A stretch of DNA of 64,000 nucleotides from Actinomadura oligospora ATCC 43269 (GTDB taxonomy: Bacteria > Actinomycetota > Actinomycetes > Streptosporangiales > Streptosporangiaceae), in NCBI RefSeq assembly GCF_000518265.1, contig NZ_JADG01000011.1, positions 1 to 64,000 on the forward strand, written 5' to 3'. A program made the position numbers and the translations under genes. Below, one piece after another: positions 49,018 through 58,023 of this stretch. The notes under the pieces were generated by a model. That model did not search any database. It saw nothing but the letters and a program-made list of their open reading frames with translations, and was not told the origin of the DNA. How positions within the stretch are numbered: the first letter of the stretch is position 1; the number at the start of each line of letters is the position of its first letter.

Positions 49018-52000
49018 CCGCCGTCCTCGATCCGCTGATGCCGGGACCGGCCCGGGTGGGAGCCGACGCCGAGAACGTCGTCGGGGGGCGCACGCTGGTC
49101 GCCGTCCAGGCGGTGAACATCTCGCGGTTGTCGACGCATCCGGTGCCGACGGTGCCGGGGACGCTGATCGTCGTCGCCGGGCAGGGGCCGAAGGACTCCA
49201 ACGGCGCGGGCAAGTCGTCGTTCATCGCCTCGATCACGGCGCTGCTCGGGGACGAGCAGTGGCGGTTCGCGTCGGGCGCGCGGGCGGTTTCGGAGCTGCT
49301 GTTCAACGCCGAGCTGGCCGCGCAGGGCGACCAGCAGTGGGCGTCGGCCGACCACGGCTACATCGTCGGGGTGTTCGACCACGCCGACGGGGACGGCTCG
49401 GACGCGCTGACGGTGTGGCTGCGGGTGAACGCGGACGCGCCGCACCTGGAGCTGCGCTGGCGGCACGGCGTCCACCTGGCGTCGGCGGTGTCGGAGGCCG
49501 AGCGGGTGACGATGGCGGACGCGCTGTGGGCGTCGCTGCCGCGCAGCGCGGGCCGCCGCGACTTCGTCGCCAAGGACCTGTCGCGCGTCCTGTACGGCGG
49601 GCAGGTGCGGTGCGTGTCGTTCCTGTCGACGTCGGTGCGGTCGAAGGTCGCGACGAACCTGCTGTCGCAGCCGCTCAACGAGATCAGCCCGGAGCGGATC
49701 TTCTCGGCGATCGCGGCGCTGACCGGCCTGGACCGGGAGCTGGAGGCCGAGCGGGTCTCACGCTCGGAGGAGCACCGGGAGCGGTCCAAGGCGGCCGAGG
49801 CGACCTCGCGGCTCGCCGAGTGGGAGCGCGAGGCGGCGTCGCTGCTGAGGACGTTCGACCGGCGCGACAAGGCGCGCGCCGAGGTGACGGCGGCGCTGCG
49901 GAACCAGCGGACGCGGCAGGCGCGGCTGCTGGTGGACGCGGCGGACGCGGACGCGTCGCTGGCGTCCCGGCTGAGCGCGCTGGAGGACGAGTCCGAGACC
50001 GTCCGGCAGGCGGCGCGGGCGGCGGAGAAGGAGGCCGAGCAGCTCACCGGCGGCGCGCTGGACGCGCAGGTCGCCGAGGCGCAGGCGGCGCTGGCCGAGC
50101 TGAAGGGCCGCGCCGACCGGCTCGGCGCTGACAAGGCCGTCGCGCGCGACCGCATGGAGGAGCTGCGGCGCCGGGTGTCGGCGCTGGAGGAGCGGCGGCG
50201 CGAGGCGGACGGCCGGGACGAGGACACCGCGCGGCGCGAGCTGGCCGGGGCCGAGGCGCGCCGGGACGAGGCGCAGCAGGAGTTCGGCATGGCGCGCGGC
50301 GCGGTCGCGCGGGCCGAGCGGGCGCTGGCCGAGGCGGAGGCGGGCGCGTCGAGCGCGCCCGCGCAGATCCGGGCGCTGGCCGGGGCGGGCGTCGCGGCGG
50401 TCGGGCTGCTGGACGCGGTCGAGCTCGCCGAGGACGTCCGGGACCGCTGGGAGGCCGCGCTGTGGCCCTACCGGGAGGCGGTCGTGCTGGACGCGGCCGA
50501 CCTGCCCGCCGCGTCCGAGGCGCTGGGGGCGCTCCCCGGTTCCATGATCGTCCCGGCGGACGGGGCGCTCGCCCCCGAGGCCGACGCGCCGTCCGGCCTG
50601 CCGGAGGGCGTGGGCTGCGGGCTCCCGCTGTCCCGGTTCTTCGCCGCCCTGGACGCCGGGGACGGCTCGGGCGTGGTGATCGTCGGCGGGTTCCCCGAGC
50701 CGGTGACCGGACGGGTCGCGCGCGTCCGGGCGGCGCGGGCGGCGCTGGGGTCCGCGCAGGAGGCCCTGGAGGACGCCCGGCAGGCCACCTCGGACGCGGC
50801 GGGCGACGTCGCGCTCGCGACCCGTCGGCTGGCGGGCGCGCAGGCGGGGGCGGAGCTGGAGGCCGTCCGGGAGTCGATGGCGGCACTGCGCGCCGAGCTC
50901 GAGGAGCTGGCGGGCGGCGAGGCGAGGCTGGGCCCGCGCCTCGGCGCGGCGGAGCAGACGCTGCGGCGGCTCCAGGCGAAGGCCGACACGCGCGCGCTGG
51001 AGGTCGACCGGCTGCGCGGACGCCGTGAGGCGCTGGACCGCGACCGCGAGAAGCTCGCGGCGAAGGCCGAGGAGCTGTCCGGGAGCCGGGCGGCGCTGGG
51101 TCTGGACGCCCTCGAACGGGAGTGGGGCGAGTCGCGCGACGCCGCCGCCGAGTGGCTCGGCGGGCTGACGGCCGACGAGCGCACCTGGACGCCGGACGAG
51201 TGGTGGCACACCGCCGAGAAGCACCTGTCGGAGGCGTTGCGCCGGGTCTTCCCGGACGGCGTGGCCGACGAGGACATGCCGGAGGAGGTCCGGTTCCTGC
51301 TGCGCGAGCGCGCCGAGGGCGAGGGCCGCCGCACCGGGCGTGAGCAGGCGACGTTCCCGCGCCTGGTCCGGTCGCTGGAGTCCTACCTGCGGCAGCAGGA
51401 GGACTACGAGCGGCACCAGCGCCGCCAGATCGAGGTGCAGATGACGGCGCGCCGCGCCGACCTGGACAAGGCGAGCCGGGGCGCGGACGAGGCCGCCGGG
51501 GCCGCCGAGGCGCACCGGACGGCGCTGACCGCCGCGATCCGCAGCCGCCTCCAGCGGGTGTCGGAGGAGTTCGAGAAGCTGGACGTCCAGTACGGCGGGT
51601 ACGGCGCGACGCTGGAGTTCCCGACGCCCGAGCCGCCCGGCGACCCCGAGCAGGAGTGGCGCTGGAAGGTCACGCCCAAGTGGCGGCGCAGCGACGGCCA
51701 GCGGTACGTCCCCTACAACCGGCGCGCGAACACCGCGCTCATGGACGAGAAGGCCGTCAAGCTGGTGTGCGCGGCGGCGCTCGCCTCGTCCGGCGGCGGG
51801 CGGCTCTGCCTGGTCCTGGACGAGCTGGGCCGCAACCTCGGCAAGGAGCACCGCAAGGAGGCGGTGGCGCTGTTCCGCGAGATCGGCGAGCAGCACGGCA
51901 TCACGGTGATCGGCGCGCTCCAGGACGACATGGAGCCGTACGCGATCGACGCCTGCGGCCAGTACATCAAGCTGCGCCGCTCGTCCGACACGATGCCGTA

Positions 52001-52169
52001 CAACGAGCCGCCGGTCGTGGTCGGATACGACGAGCACGAGCCGCGCGTCCGGCGCCTGGCCACGGCCGTGCTCACCGCCCGTGCCACGCCCGCCCCCGAA
52101 CCCGCTCCTGGCCCGCGGGAGGACGGCGTGCCGGGGCCCCGGGACGGGGCGGAGGGCGGCGAGTCTTGA
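49014..52169 (+). CDS. SMC-operon gene 4: SMC/MukB/JetC-like ATPase
   Basis: 1051 residues. Walker A GPKDSNGAGKSS is at 57-68 and Walker B LCLVLDELGRN at 931-941, with D936 and E937. Between them two coiled coils (about 245-430 and 590-830) flank a compact hinge-like domain (about 445-580). The region before Walker B (ALMDEKAVKLVCAAALAS) lacks a classical LSGGQ signature. This is a genuine SMC architecture, distinct from the SbcC encoded here, which has a zinc hook. With three small upstream partners it resembles MukBEF/MksBEF or Wadjet JetABC. No JetD-like nuclease gene follows. Confidence 0.8.
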   Translation: MTAVLDPLMPGPARVGADAENVVGGRTLVAVQAVNISRLSTHPVPTVPGTLIVVAGQGPKDSNGAGKSSFIASITALLGDEQWRFASGARAVSELLFNAELAAQGDQQWASADHGYIVGVFDHADGDGSDALTVWLRVNADAPHLELRWRHGVHLASAVSEAERVTMADALWASLPRSAGRRDFVAKDLSRVLYGGQVRCVSFLSTSVRSKVATNLLSQPLNEISPERIFSAIAALTGLDRELEAERVSRSEEHRERSKAAEATSRLAEWEREAASLLRTFDRRDKARAEVTAALRNQRTRQARLLVDAADADASLASRLSALEDESETVRQAARAAEKEAEQLTGGALDAQVAEAQAALAELKGRADRLGADKAVARDRMEELRRRVSALEERRREADGRDEDTARRELAGAEARRDEAQQEFGMARGAVARAERALAEAEAGASSAPAQIRALAGAGVAAVGLLDAVELAEDVRDRWEAALWPYREAVVLDAADLPAASEALGALPGSMIVPADGALAPEADAPSGLPEGVGCGLPLSRFFAALDAGDGSGVVIVGGFPEPVTGRVARVRAARAALGSAQEALEDARQATSDAAGDVALATRRLAGAQAGAELEAVRESMAALRAELEELAGGEARLGPRLGAAEQTLRRLQAKADTRALEVDRLRGRREALDRDREKLAAKAEELSGSRAALGLDALEREWGESRDAAAEWLGGLTADERTWTPDEWWHTAEKHLSEALRRVFPDGVADEDMPEEVRFLLRERAEGEGRRTGREQATFPRLVRSLESYLRQQEDYERHQRRQIEVQMTARRADLDKASRGADEAAGAAEAHRTALTAAIRSRLQRVSEEFEKLDVQYGGYGATLEFPTPEPPGDPEQEWRWKVTPKWRRSDGQRYVPYNRRANTALMDEKAVKLVCAAALASSGGGRLCLVLDELGRNLGKEHRKEAVALFREIGEQHGITVIGALQDDMEPYAIDACGQYIKLRRSSDTMPYNEPPVVVGYDEHEPRVRRLATAVLTARATPAPEPAPGPREDGVPGPRDGAEGGES

Positions 52170-52358
52170 GCAGGTGATTGCCCGCCACGAAGGTCGGCTT
52201 TCCCGATTTGCCGGTAGGTCCCCTTTCGGGGGTGATCGGCGGTGGTTTGGACGCGGCTCCGGCGGCCCTGGTCGTTCGCCGCGGAGGCCGGGCCCAGGCT
52301 CCGGCCGCTCCCGGGACGGCACGGATCCGGTCCCCGGGGGCGCCGGATCGTCCTCGCC

Positions 52359-53870
52359 ATGCCCGGCAGCCCTCTCGCCCGGCCCGGGCTGTCCCTGTCC
52401 CTGACCGGGGCCGGACGGCGTTCCGGCGGGCACGGGCCGTTCCTGCTGGCCCTGCTCGTCGCGGCGCTGTTCCGCGTGGTCGCGGCGCTGGGGTACCAGC
52501 CCGCGATCTGGTTCACCGACAGCATCACCTACCTGGACGAGGCCGTCGCCGGACGGCCCGGCCTGCCCCGGCCGAGCGGCTACTCCCTGTACCTGTGGCT
52601 GCTGAAGCCGTTCCACAGCCTCACCCTGGTCACGGCCACGCAGCACCTGATGGGACTGGCCGTCGGCGTCCTCGTGTACGCGGTCGCGTGCCGGTACCGG
52701 GTGCCCCGCTGGGGCGCCCTGCTCGCGGCCGTGCCGGTGCTGTTCGACGCGTACGAGATCGAGCTCGAACGGCTCGTCCTGTCGGACACGCTGTTCCTGC
52801 TGCTCGGGATGGCCTCGCTGGCCGTGGTCCTGTGGCGGAGCCCGCCGACGCCGGGGGCGGTCACGGGAGGCGGGCTGCTCGCGGGCCTGTCGATCATCAC
52901 GCGTCCCTCCGGGGTCGCGGTGGCGGTGGGCGTCGTCCTGGCCGTCCTGCTGCGGGTGCCGCTCGCCGGGACGTTCGCGTGGCCGCGGCGCGTCGGGGTG
53001 GCGGGGCTCGCGCTGGCGGGCTGCGCCGCGCCGATCCTCGCCTACGGGCTCTGGTTCGCGTCGGTGTACGGGGAGTTCGGGCTCAACCGCAGCACGGGCG
53101 TGTTCCTGTACGGACGCGTCATGGCCTTCGCCGAGTGCCCGAAGATGAGGCCGCCCCCGGAGTTGCGGCGGCTCTGCACGCGGGTCCCGCCCGAGCGGCG
53201 GATGATCTCCCAGAACTACATCTGGCGGGGGTCGTCCCCGCTGAACCGGATCCACGGCAGCCGGTACAGCCCGCGCAAGAACAGGATGGCCCAGCGGTTC
53301 GCCCTCCGCGCGATCGCGGCCCAGCCGCTCGACTACCTGGGGGCCGTCGCCAACGACACCCTGCGCGCCTTCGAGTGGGACCGGAGGGTCTTCCCCGACA
53401 AGCTCACCTACGACCGCTACCTGTTCGGGACGAGACCGGCGGAACTGGCGAGGGACCCGCACAGCGGATACGTGAACCGCATGTACCGGCGGGCAGCGCG
53501 GTACGAGCAGGGGCCCGTCCGGACGCGGGTCTCCCAGCCGTGGGCGCGGCTCGCGCACGGCTACCAGAACGTCGTCTTCCTGCGCGGGACGATGGTCGGG
53601 ATCGTCCTGCTGGCCGGGCTGCTGGTGGCGCTGGTCAGGCGGGGCCCGCCCGGACGGCTCGCCGCGGGGCCGTGGGCCGCGGCGGCCGGGCTGATCGTCC
53701 TGCCCGCCGCCACCGCCGAGTTCGACTACCGGTACGTCCTCACCGCGGTGCCCTTCGGGTGCCTCGCACTCGCGTTGAGCTGCGCATCACGCAATAATCC
53801 CGGACAGATCAACTCCCCCTCCGTCGCCTCCGGCACGGTCCGCGGGGAGGCCGAAGGGGGGCCGGGGTGA
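52359..53870 (+). CDS. Multi-pass membrane glycosyltransferase-like protein
   Basis: About 503 residues with around ten transmembrane helices and an early loop WFTDSITYLDEA that fits the acidic first extracytoplasmic loop of GT-C/Pmt-like transferases using lipid-linked sugars. The C-terminal third holds a soluble segment with SGYVNRMYRRAARYE before the last helices (DYRYVLTAVPFG). Acceptor is unknown. The ATG at 52359 begins the helical part; GTG 52242 would add a GC-rich unlikely segment. Its stop overlaps the next kinase's GTG. Confidence 0.72.
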   Translation: MPGSPLARPGLSLSLTGAGRRSGGHGPFLLALLVAALFRVVAALGYQPAIWFTDSITYLDEAVAGRPGLPRPSGYSLYLWLLKPFHSLTLVTATQHLMGLAVGVLVYAVACRYRVPRWGALLAAVPVLFDAYEIELERLVLSDTLFLLLGMASLAVVLWRSPPTPGAVTGGGLLAGLSIITRPSGVAVAVGVVLAVLLRVPLAGTFAWPRRVGVAGLALAGCAAPILAYGLWFASVYGEFGLNRSTGVFLYGRVMAFAECPKMRPPPELRRLCTRVPPERRMISQNYIWRGSSPLNRIHGSRYSPRKNRMAQRFALRAIAAQPLDYLGAVANDTLRAFEWDRRVFPDKLTYDRYLFGTRPAELARDPHSGYVNRMYRRAARYEQGPVRTRVSQPWARLAHGYQNVVFLRGTMVGIVLLAGLLVALVRRGPPGRLAAGPWAAAAGLIVLPAATAEFDYRYVLTAVPFGCLALALSCASRNNPGQINSPSVASGTVRGEAEGGPG

Positions 53871-55435
53871 CGCAGTGGCGGGTCGCGGGATTCGACGAGG
53901 TCCGTGAGCTCGGCCGGGGACGGCACGGGCGGACGGTCCTCGCGCGGCACGGCACGTCCGGCTCCACCGTCGTCGTCCGGTATCTGGAGCCCTCGACCAG
54001 CGGCGCCGCGCGGGAGCGGTTCCGGCAGAAGGCCGGTGCGCTCGGGCAGCTGCGCGACCCGCGCGTCGCGCGCCCCTACCGGCTCGTCGAGAACGCCCAC
54101 GGCACCGCCGTGATCATGGAACGGGTGGACGGCGTCGGCCTGCGCGACGTCCTGCGCCGGGAGCGGCGGACGACGCCGGAGGCCGGACTGGTCCTGCTGC
54201 GGGACGCGCTGCTCGGGCTCGCCGCCGCGCACGCGGCCGGGGTCGTCCACGGCGACTGCACGCCCGGGGACGTCCTGGTCCGGGACGGCGGACGCGCCGT
54301 CCTGGTGGACTTCGGGGTCGCCGACCACGCCGGGACCTCCTCGCCGCTGTACCGCGCGCCCGAGCTGTGGCACGGCGCCGAGCCGTCGCCCGCGTCCGAC
54401 GTCTACGCGGTGACCTGCGTGTTCTTCGAGGCCGTCGCCGGGCACCGGCCTTACGGCGACCCGGAGGCGGGCCACCTCGGCGCGCCCGTCCCCGAGGAGG
54501 ACGTCCCGGAGCCGCTGCGCCCGCTCGTCGCGTCCGGCATGGCCAAGGACCCGCGCGTCCGGCCGTCCGACGCCGCGCACTTCGCGGACGAGGCCGAGAA
54601 GGTCGGCTTCATCGTCTTCGGCGCGGACTGGGAGGCGCGGGGCCGCCGCGCGCTCGCCGACCTCGCCGCCCCCGACCGCTTCCCACCGGCGGGCCCGCCG
54701 CGCGCCTCCTCCGGGCGGCGACGCCGCAGGCCCGCTCCGGGCCGCGCGTCCGGCCGCCGCCGCCCTCGGGGGCGCGCGCTGGCGGCGGCGGGGATCGCGG
54801 TCGCGGCCGTCCTCGCGGCGGGAGGTTACGGGACCTACCAGGCCGTCGGACGGGACGCGCCGTCGCGCACGGCGGCGGCCGAGCATGACGCCACCGCGGG
54901 CAAGGCGCTGCCCCTGGGACGCCTCCAGATGCGCGTCCCGGCGTCCTGGGAGGCGTTCCCGATCACCGTCCGGGGACGGGCCGCCGACAGCTTCTACGTG
55001 ACGCGCGCCGGGGGCTGCCCGACCGGCGGGACGTGGCGGCCCAGCGCGTCCAGCCTCGGGTCCTGTCCCGGTTTCGCCGTGATGGGGCCGAGTTTCTTCG
55101 ACAGGTCCGAGTCGAGCGCCTACGGCGGCGGCCCGTACGACCCGAAGGACACGTTCGGGTCGAAGGTCGCGATGAGCTGCCCGCGCCACCCCGACCTCGT
55201 CGCCGGGGGCTCCGGCAAGGGCGCGTCACAGACCGGCTTCAAGGGCATCGAACTGGGCGGCCGGGCGGCCGAGTACCACCAGTGGCGCGTGCCCTGTTTC
55301 GAACGCGAGGGCGACGGGACCGGCTCGGTCTACACCGAGCGGATCTGGTACGCGCCGTCCGCGCAGATCGTCGTCGTGGACGCCTGGAACACCCCTGACC
55401 TGGACACCCTTCTGCAGCGCGCGACCTGGCCCTAG
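53867..55435 (+). CDS. Probable membrane pseudokinase with extracellular domain
   Basis: 522 residues. The kinase-like N-terminus keeps the glycine loop and DFG (about 148) but the beta-3 Lys is Arg38 (VVVRYL) and the catalytic loop is HGDCTPGD instead of HRDxKPxN, losing the Lys and Asn. A basic linker, one transmembrane helix (about 303-325) and an extracellular domain of about 185 residues with four conserved Cys follow. The same ectodomain occurs in the kinase at 56196. Catalysis is doubtful; a regulatory partner role is likely. GTGA overlap with the glycosyltransferase-like gene. Confidence 0.8.
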   Translation: MTQWRVAGFDEVRELGRGRHGRTVLARHGTSGSTVVVRYLEPSTSGAARERFRQKAGALGQLRDPRVARPYRLVENAHGTAVIMERVDGVGLRDVLRRERRTTPEAGLVLLRDALLGLAAAHAAGVVHGDCTPGDVLVRDGGRAVLVDFGVADHAGTSSPLYRAPELWHGAEPSPASDVYAVTCVFFEAVAGHRPYGDPEAGHLGAPVPEEDVPEPLRPLVASGMAKDPRVRPSDAAHFADEAEKVGFIVFGADWEARGRRALADLAAPDRFPPAGPPRASSGRRRRRPAPGRASGRRRPRGRALAAAGIAVAAVLAAGGYGTYQAVGRDAPSRTAAAEHDATAGKALPLGRLQMRVPASWEAFPITVRGRAADSFYVTRAGGCPTGGTWRPSASSLGSCPGFAVMGPSFFDRSESSAYGGGPYDPKDTFGSKVAMSCPRHPDLVAGGSGKGASQTGFKGIELGGRAAEYHQWRVPCFEREGDGTGSVYTERIWYAPSAQIVVVDAWNTPDLDTLLQRATWP

Positions 55436-55518
55436 GGGGAATGGGTTGGGTTCGGCCTCGGCAAAGGGGCCGGAGATCGCGCACCCGGAACGCGCCGGGC
55501 GTGGCTAGGTTGCCGTTC

Positions 55519-55938
55519 ATGTCGAACAGTGGCGCTCATGAGATGGCACAGGCGCAGGCCAGGATGGCGGGCCGGTTCACCGGCCTGCCGGAGACCGGCG
55601 TCGTCGCCCCGCAGCCCGGCGCGCACGCCGCGCCGGACGGCCGCGAGCCGCACCACGCGGGCCGCGACCTGGAGCATCCGGGGCGTGACCTCGACCCCGC
55701 CGGACGCGACCTGCCTCCGGCCGGGCGCGACCTGCCGCCGCCCGTCCACGACCTGGCCCCGACCGTCCACGACCTGCCGCCTTCCGGCCGCACCCTGGAC
55801 CCGGCGGTCGCCGGGCTGGTCGCACGGCTGCCCGGCACGGGCGGGACGATGTCACCCGCCGCGATCGCCCGCTGGACGGACGCCGCGCGCGCCGTCCTCA
55901 CCCTGGCCTACGCGGCCGACGACGACCTCCAGCCCTGA
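55519..55938 (+). CDS. Heptapeptide-repeat protein
   Basis: 139 residues, not recognised. Residues 48-96 are seven consecutive 7-residue units (GRDLEHP, GRDLDPA, GRDLPPA, GRDLPPP, VHDLAPT, VHDLPPS, GRTLDPA). The N-terminus is Gln/Ala-rich and the C-terminus a helix (SPAAIARWTDAARAVLTLAY). No signal peptide. TAGGTT ends seven bases before the ATG, suggesting a leaderless mRNA. It lies between two related kinases, which might phosphorylate it, though Thr/Ser are few. Confidence 0.65.
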   Translation: MSNSGAHEMAQAQARMAGRFTGLPETGVVAPQPGAHAAPDGREPHHAGRDLEHPGRDLDPAGRDLPPAGRDLPPPVHDLAPTVHDLPPSGRTLDPAVAGLVARLPGTGGTMSPAAIARWTDAARAVLTLAYAADDDLQP

Positions 55939-55957
55939 CCCCACCCCGGCCGAAGGG

Positions 55958-56115
55958 CTGACCGCCGCGCGAACGAACCGACCGCGCGCGAGTCGACTGA
56001 CCACCGCGTCCGAAGGGACTGGCCGCGCGCGAGTCGACTGACCACCGCGCGAACGAATGGCCGCGCGCGAGTCGGCTGACCGCCGGGTCCGAAGTGACTG
56101 ACCGGTGCGTGCGGG
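55958..56115. repeat. Tandem repeat of about 40 bp
   Basis: Four units beginning CTGACC[A/G]CCG and containing CGAA and CGCGCGCGAGTCG start near 55958, 55997, 56038 and 56076, followed by a partial unit. The period varies from 38 to 41. It occupies most of the gap before the second kinase and contains no gene. Confidence 0.65.
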
Positions 56116-56195
56116 TCGGGTGACCGCTGCGGGAGAAGGGCGGGCGGATGTGGGGGTGGGCGCAACCGGGAGCGGGTCCGCCGCGTCCATAGGTC

Positions 56196-57932
56196 GTGGA
56201 GTGGCGCATCGACGGGTTCGAGGAGATCAGGGAGCTGGGTCGCGGCGGGCAGGGCCGGGTGGTCCTGGCCAGGCACGCGGCGTCCGGTGGCCTGGTGGCG
56301 GTCAAGTACCTGCTCGGGAACGCCGGGTCCGGGGCCCGGACGCGGTTCCGGGAGGAGGCGGTCCTTTTGGGCCGGGTCCGCGACCCGCACGTCGCGCGGC
56401 TGTACCGGCTCGTGGAGGGCGACCAGGGGCTCGCGCTGGTGATGGAGGCCGTGGACGGCGTCCCCTTCCGGGAGATCCTCGCCCGGTACGGGTCGCTCGC
56501 GCCGGAGGCGGCGCTGACCGTCCTCAAGGGATCGCTGCTCGGCCTCGCCGCCGCGCACGCGGCCGGGGTCGTCCACCGCGACTACAAGCCGTCCAACGTG
56601 ATCGTCCCGGCGGACGGCCGGAGCAAGCTCATCGACTTCGGGGTGGCGACCATGGCGGGCGCCGCGTCCGCCTCGGGGACGCCCGCGTACATGGCCCCGG
56701 AGCAGTGGCTCGGCGAACCCGCCGGACCGGCCGCCGACGTCTACGCCGCGACCTGCGTCTTCGTCGAGACCGTCACCGGACGCCGTCCGTTCGCCGACGA
56801 CCCGCGCGGGGGACATCTCGCGGGAGCGATCCCCGTCGACGAGGTTCCGGAGGCGCTGCGCCCGCTGATCGAGCGCGGGATGGCCAAGGCGGCGGCGTCG
56901 CGTCCGCCGGGGGCCGCCGCGTTCGTCCGTGAACTGGAGGCCGTCGCGCAGGCCGCCTACGGACCCGACTGGGAGTCGCGCGGCGCGCACCTCCTCGCGG
57001 GCATCGCGATGGCGCTGGCCTCGCTGTTCCCCCTCGCCGCCCTCAGCGCGGGAGCGGGCGCCGGGGCGGGCGCCGCCGGAGCCGGAGCGGCGGGCGCGGG
57101 CGCGGGATCGGCTGGCGCGGGCGCTGCGGGGGCGGGGTCGGCCGGAGCGGGCACTGCGGGCGCGGGCAGCGCGGGTGCGGGGTCGGCGGGGGCCGGGGGC
57201 GCGTCGGCGTCGGCGTCGGGGGTGTCCGGCCTGCTCGGCGGGAAGGCGGGCGTCGCGATCGCGGCGACCGCGATCGTCGCGACGGCGGGCGCGGGCTACG
57301 GCGTCTACCAGGCCGTCAAGCCTGCGCCGAAGAGGCACGTCGCGGCGTCCGCGCCGCCGACGAAGGCGATGACGGTCGGACGGATCTCGCTCCGCGCCCC
57401 CGTGCCGTGGGCCCTGCACCCGATCGTGATGGGCACGTCCACGCAGACGTTCCGGGACAGCAACCTGGTCGCGCAGGCCGGGGGCTGCGCCCCGACGTCG
57501 CCGGGCCATTTCAGCACCTACGACCTGTCGCACTGCAAGGGCTACCTGGTGATGGGCCCCAGCTTCTTCGAGCACGGCGACCAGTACCTGGCCGATCGCT
57601 TCACGCCGAACACCCCGTTCGGCGGCCTGTTCGTCGAGGACAAGGGCATGGACTGCCCCGCGGACGCGAAGTTGCGCGTGTCGGACGCCGCGCACGGCGC
57701 GCGCCGGACGGTGAGCGGGTTCGCCGACGTCGGCTCGCACAGGGCGCAGTACTTCGAGTGGACGGTCCCCTGCTGGACGCGGAGGTCGACCGACGAGCGC
57801 GGCTTCGATAAGCAGACGTCCACGTCCTACACCGAGCGCATCTGGTACCTGCCGGACTCGAAGATCATCATCGTGGACTTCTGGCGGACGCCGGACCTGG
57901 ACAAGGTCCTCGCCAAGGCGACCTGGACGTAG
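56196..57932 (+). CDS. Transmembrane Ser/Thr kinase with shared ectodomain
   Basis: 578 residues. All kinase motifs are intact: GRGGQGRV (15-22), VAVKY with Lys37, HRDYKPSN (Asp129), DFG and APE. A very Ala/Gly/Ser-rich stretch (about 284-345) precedes the transmembrane helix. The extracellular part shares the pseudokinase's Cys pattern and motifs (KGYLVMGPSFF, YTERIWY, VDFWRTPDLD). Probably senses an envelope signal and phosphorylates cytosolic proteins, perhaps with the pseudokinase as partner. Starts with GTG. Confidence 0.88.
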   Translation: MEWRIDGFEEIRELGRGGQGRVVLARHAASGGLVAVKYLLGNAGSGARTRFREEAVLLGRVRDPHVARLYRLVEGDQGLALVMEAVDGVPFREILARYGSLAPEAALTVLKGSLLGLAAAHAAGVVHRDYKPSNVIVPADGRSKLIDFGVATMAGAASASGTPAYMAPEQWLGEPAGPAADVYAATCVFVETVTGRRPFADDPRGGHLAGAIPVDEVPEALRPLIERGMAKAAASRPPGAAAFVRELEAVAQAAYGPDWESRGAHLLAGIAMALASLFPLAALSAGAGAGAGAAGAGAAGAGAGSAGAGAAGAGSAGAGTAGAGSAGAGSAGAGGASASASGVSGLLGGKAGVAIAATAIVATAGAGYGVYQAVKPAPKRHVAASAPPTKAMTVGRISLRAPVPWALHPIVMGTSTQTFRDSNLVAQAGGCAPTSPGHFSTYDLSHCKGYLVMGPSFFEHGDQYLADRFTPNTPFGGLFVEDKGMDCPADAKLRVSDAAHGARRTVSGFADVGSHRAQYFEWTVPCWTRRSTDERGFDKQTSTSYTERIWYLPDSKIIIVDFWRTPDLDKVLAKATWT

Positions 57933-57942
57933 CACGGCGGGA

Positions 57943-57985
57943 ACGGCTTCGCCGGGGGGGGGCGATCGCCCCCCGGCGAAGCCGT
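57943..57985. terminator. Bidirectional terminator between kinase and ABC operon
   Basis: ACGGCTTCGCCGGGGGG and CCCCCCGGCGAAGCCGT form a perfect 17-bp stem, with GGGCGATCG in the loop, between convergent genes. A very stable intrinsic-type structure. Confidence 0.75.
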
Positions 57986-58023
57986 CCTCGACGTCAGTCC
58001 TGAGGGTCAGGCTTAGGTCGACG

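Noticed and set aside
49758..53558. A 1266-codon minus-strand open frame
   Set aside because: Antisense to the SMC-like ATPase and the glycosyltransferase-like gene; no family motif, and Arg/Pro/Gly/His-rich low-complexity composition.
52170..53870. JetD/MksG-like nuclease downstream of the SMC operon
   Set aside because: The frame here is a multi-helix membrane protein with no Toprim or nuclease motif.
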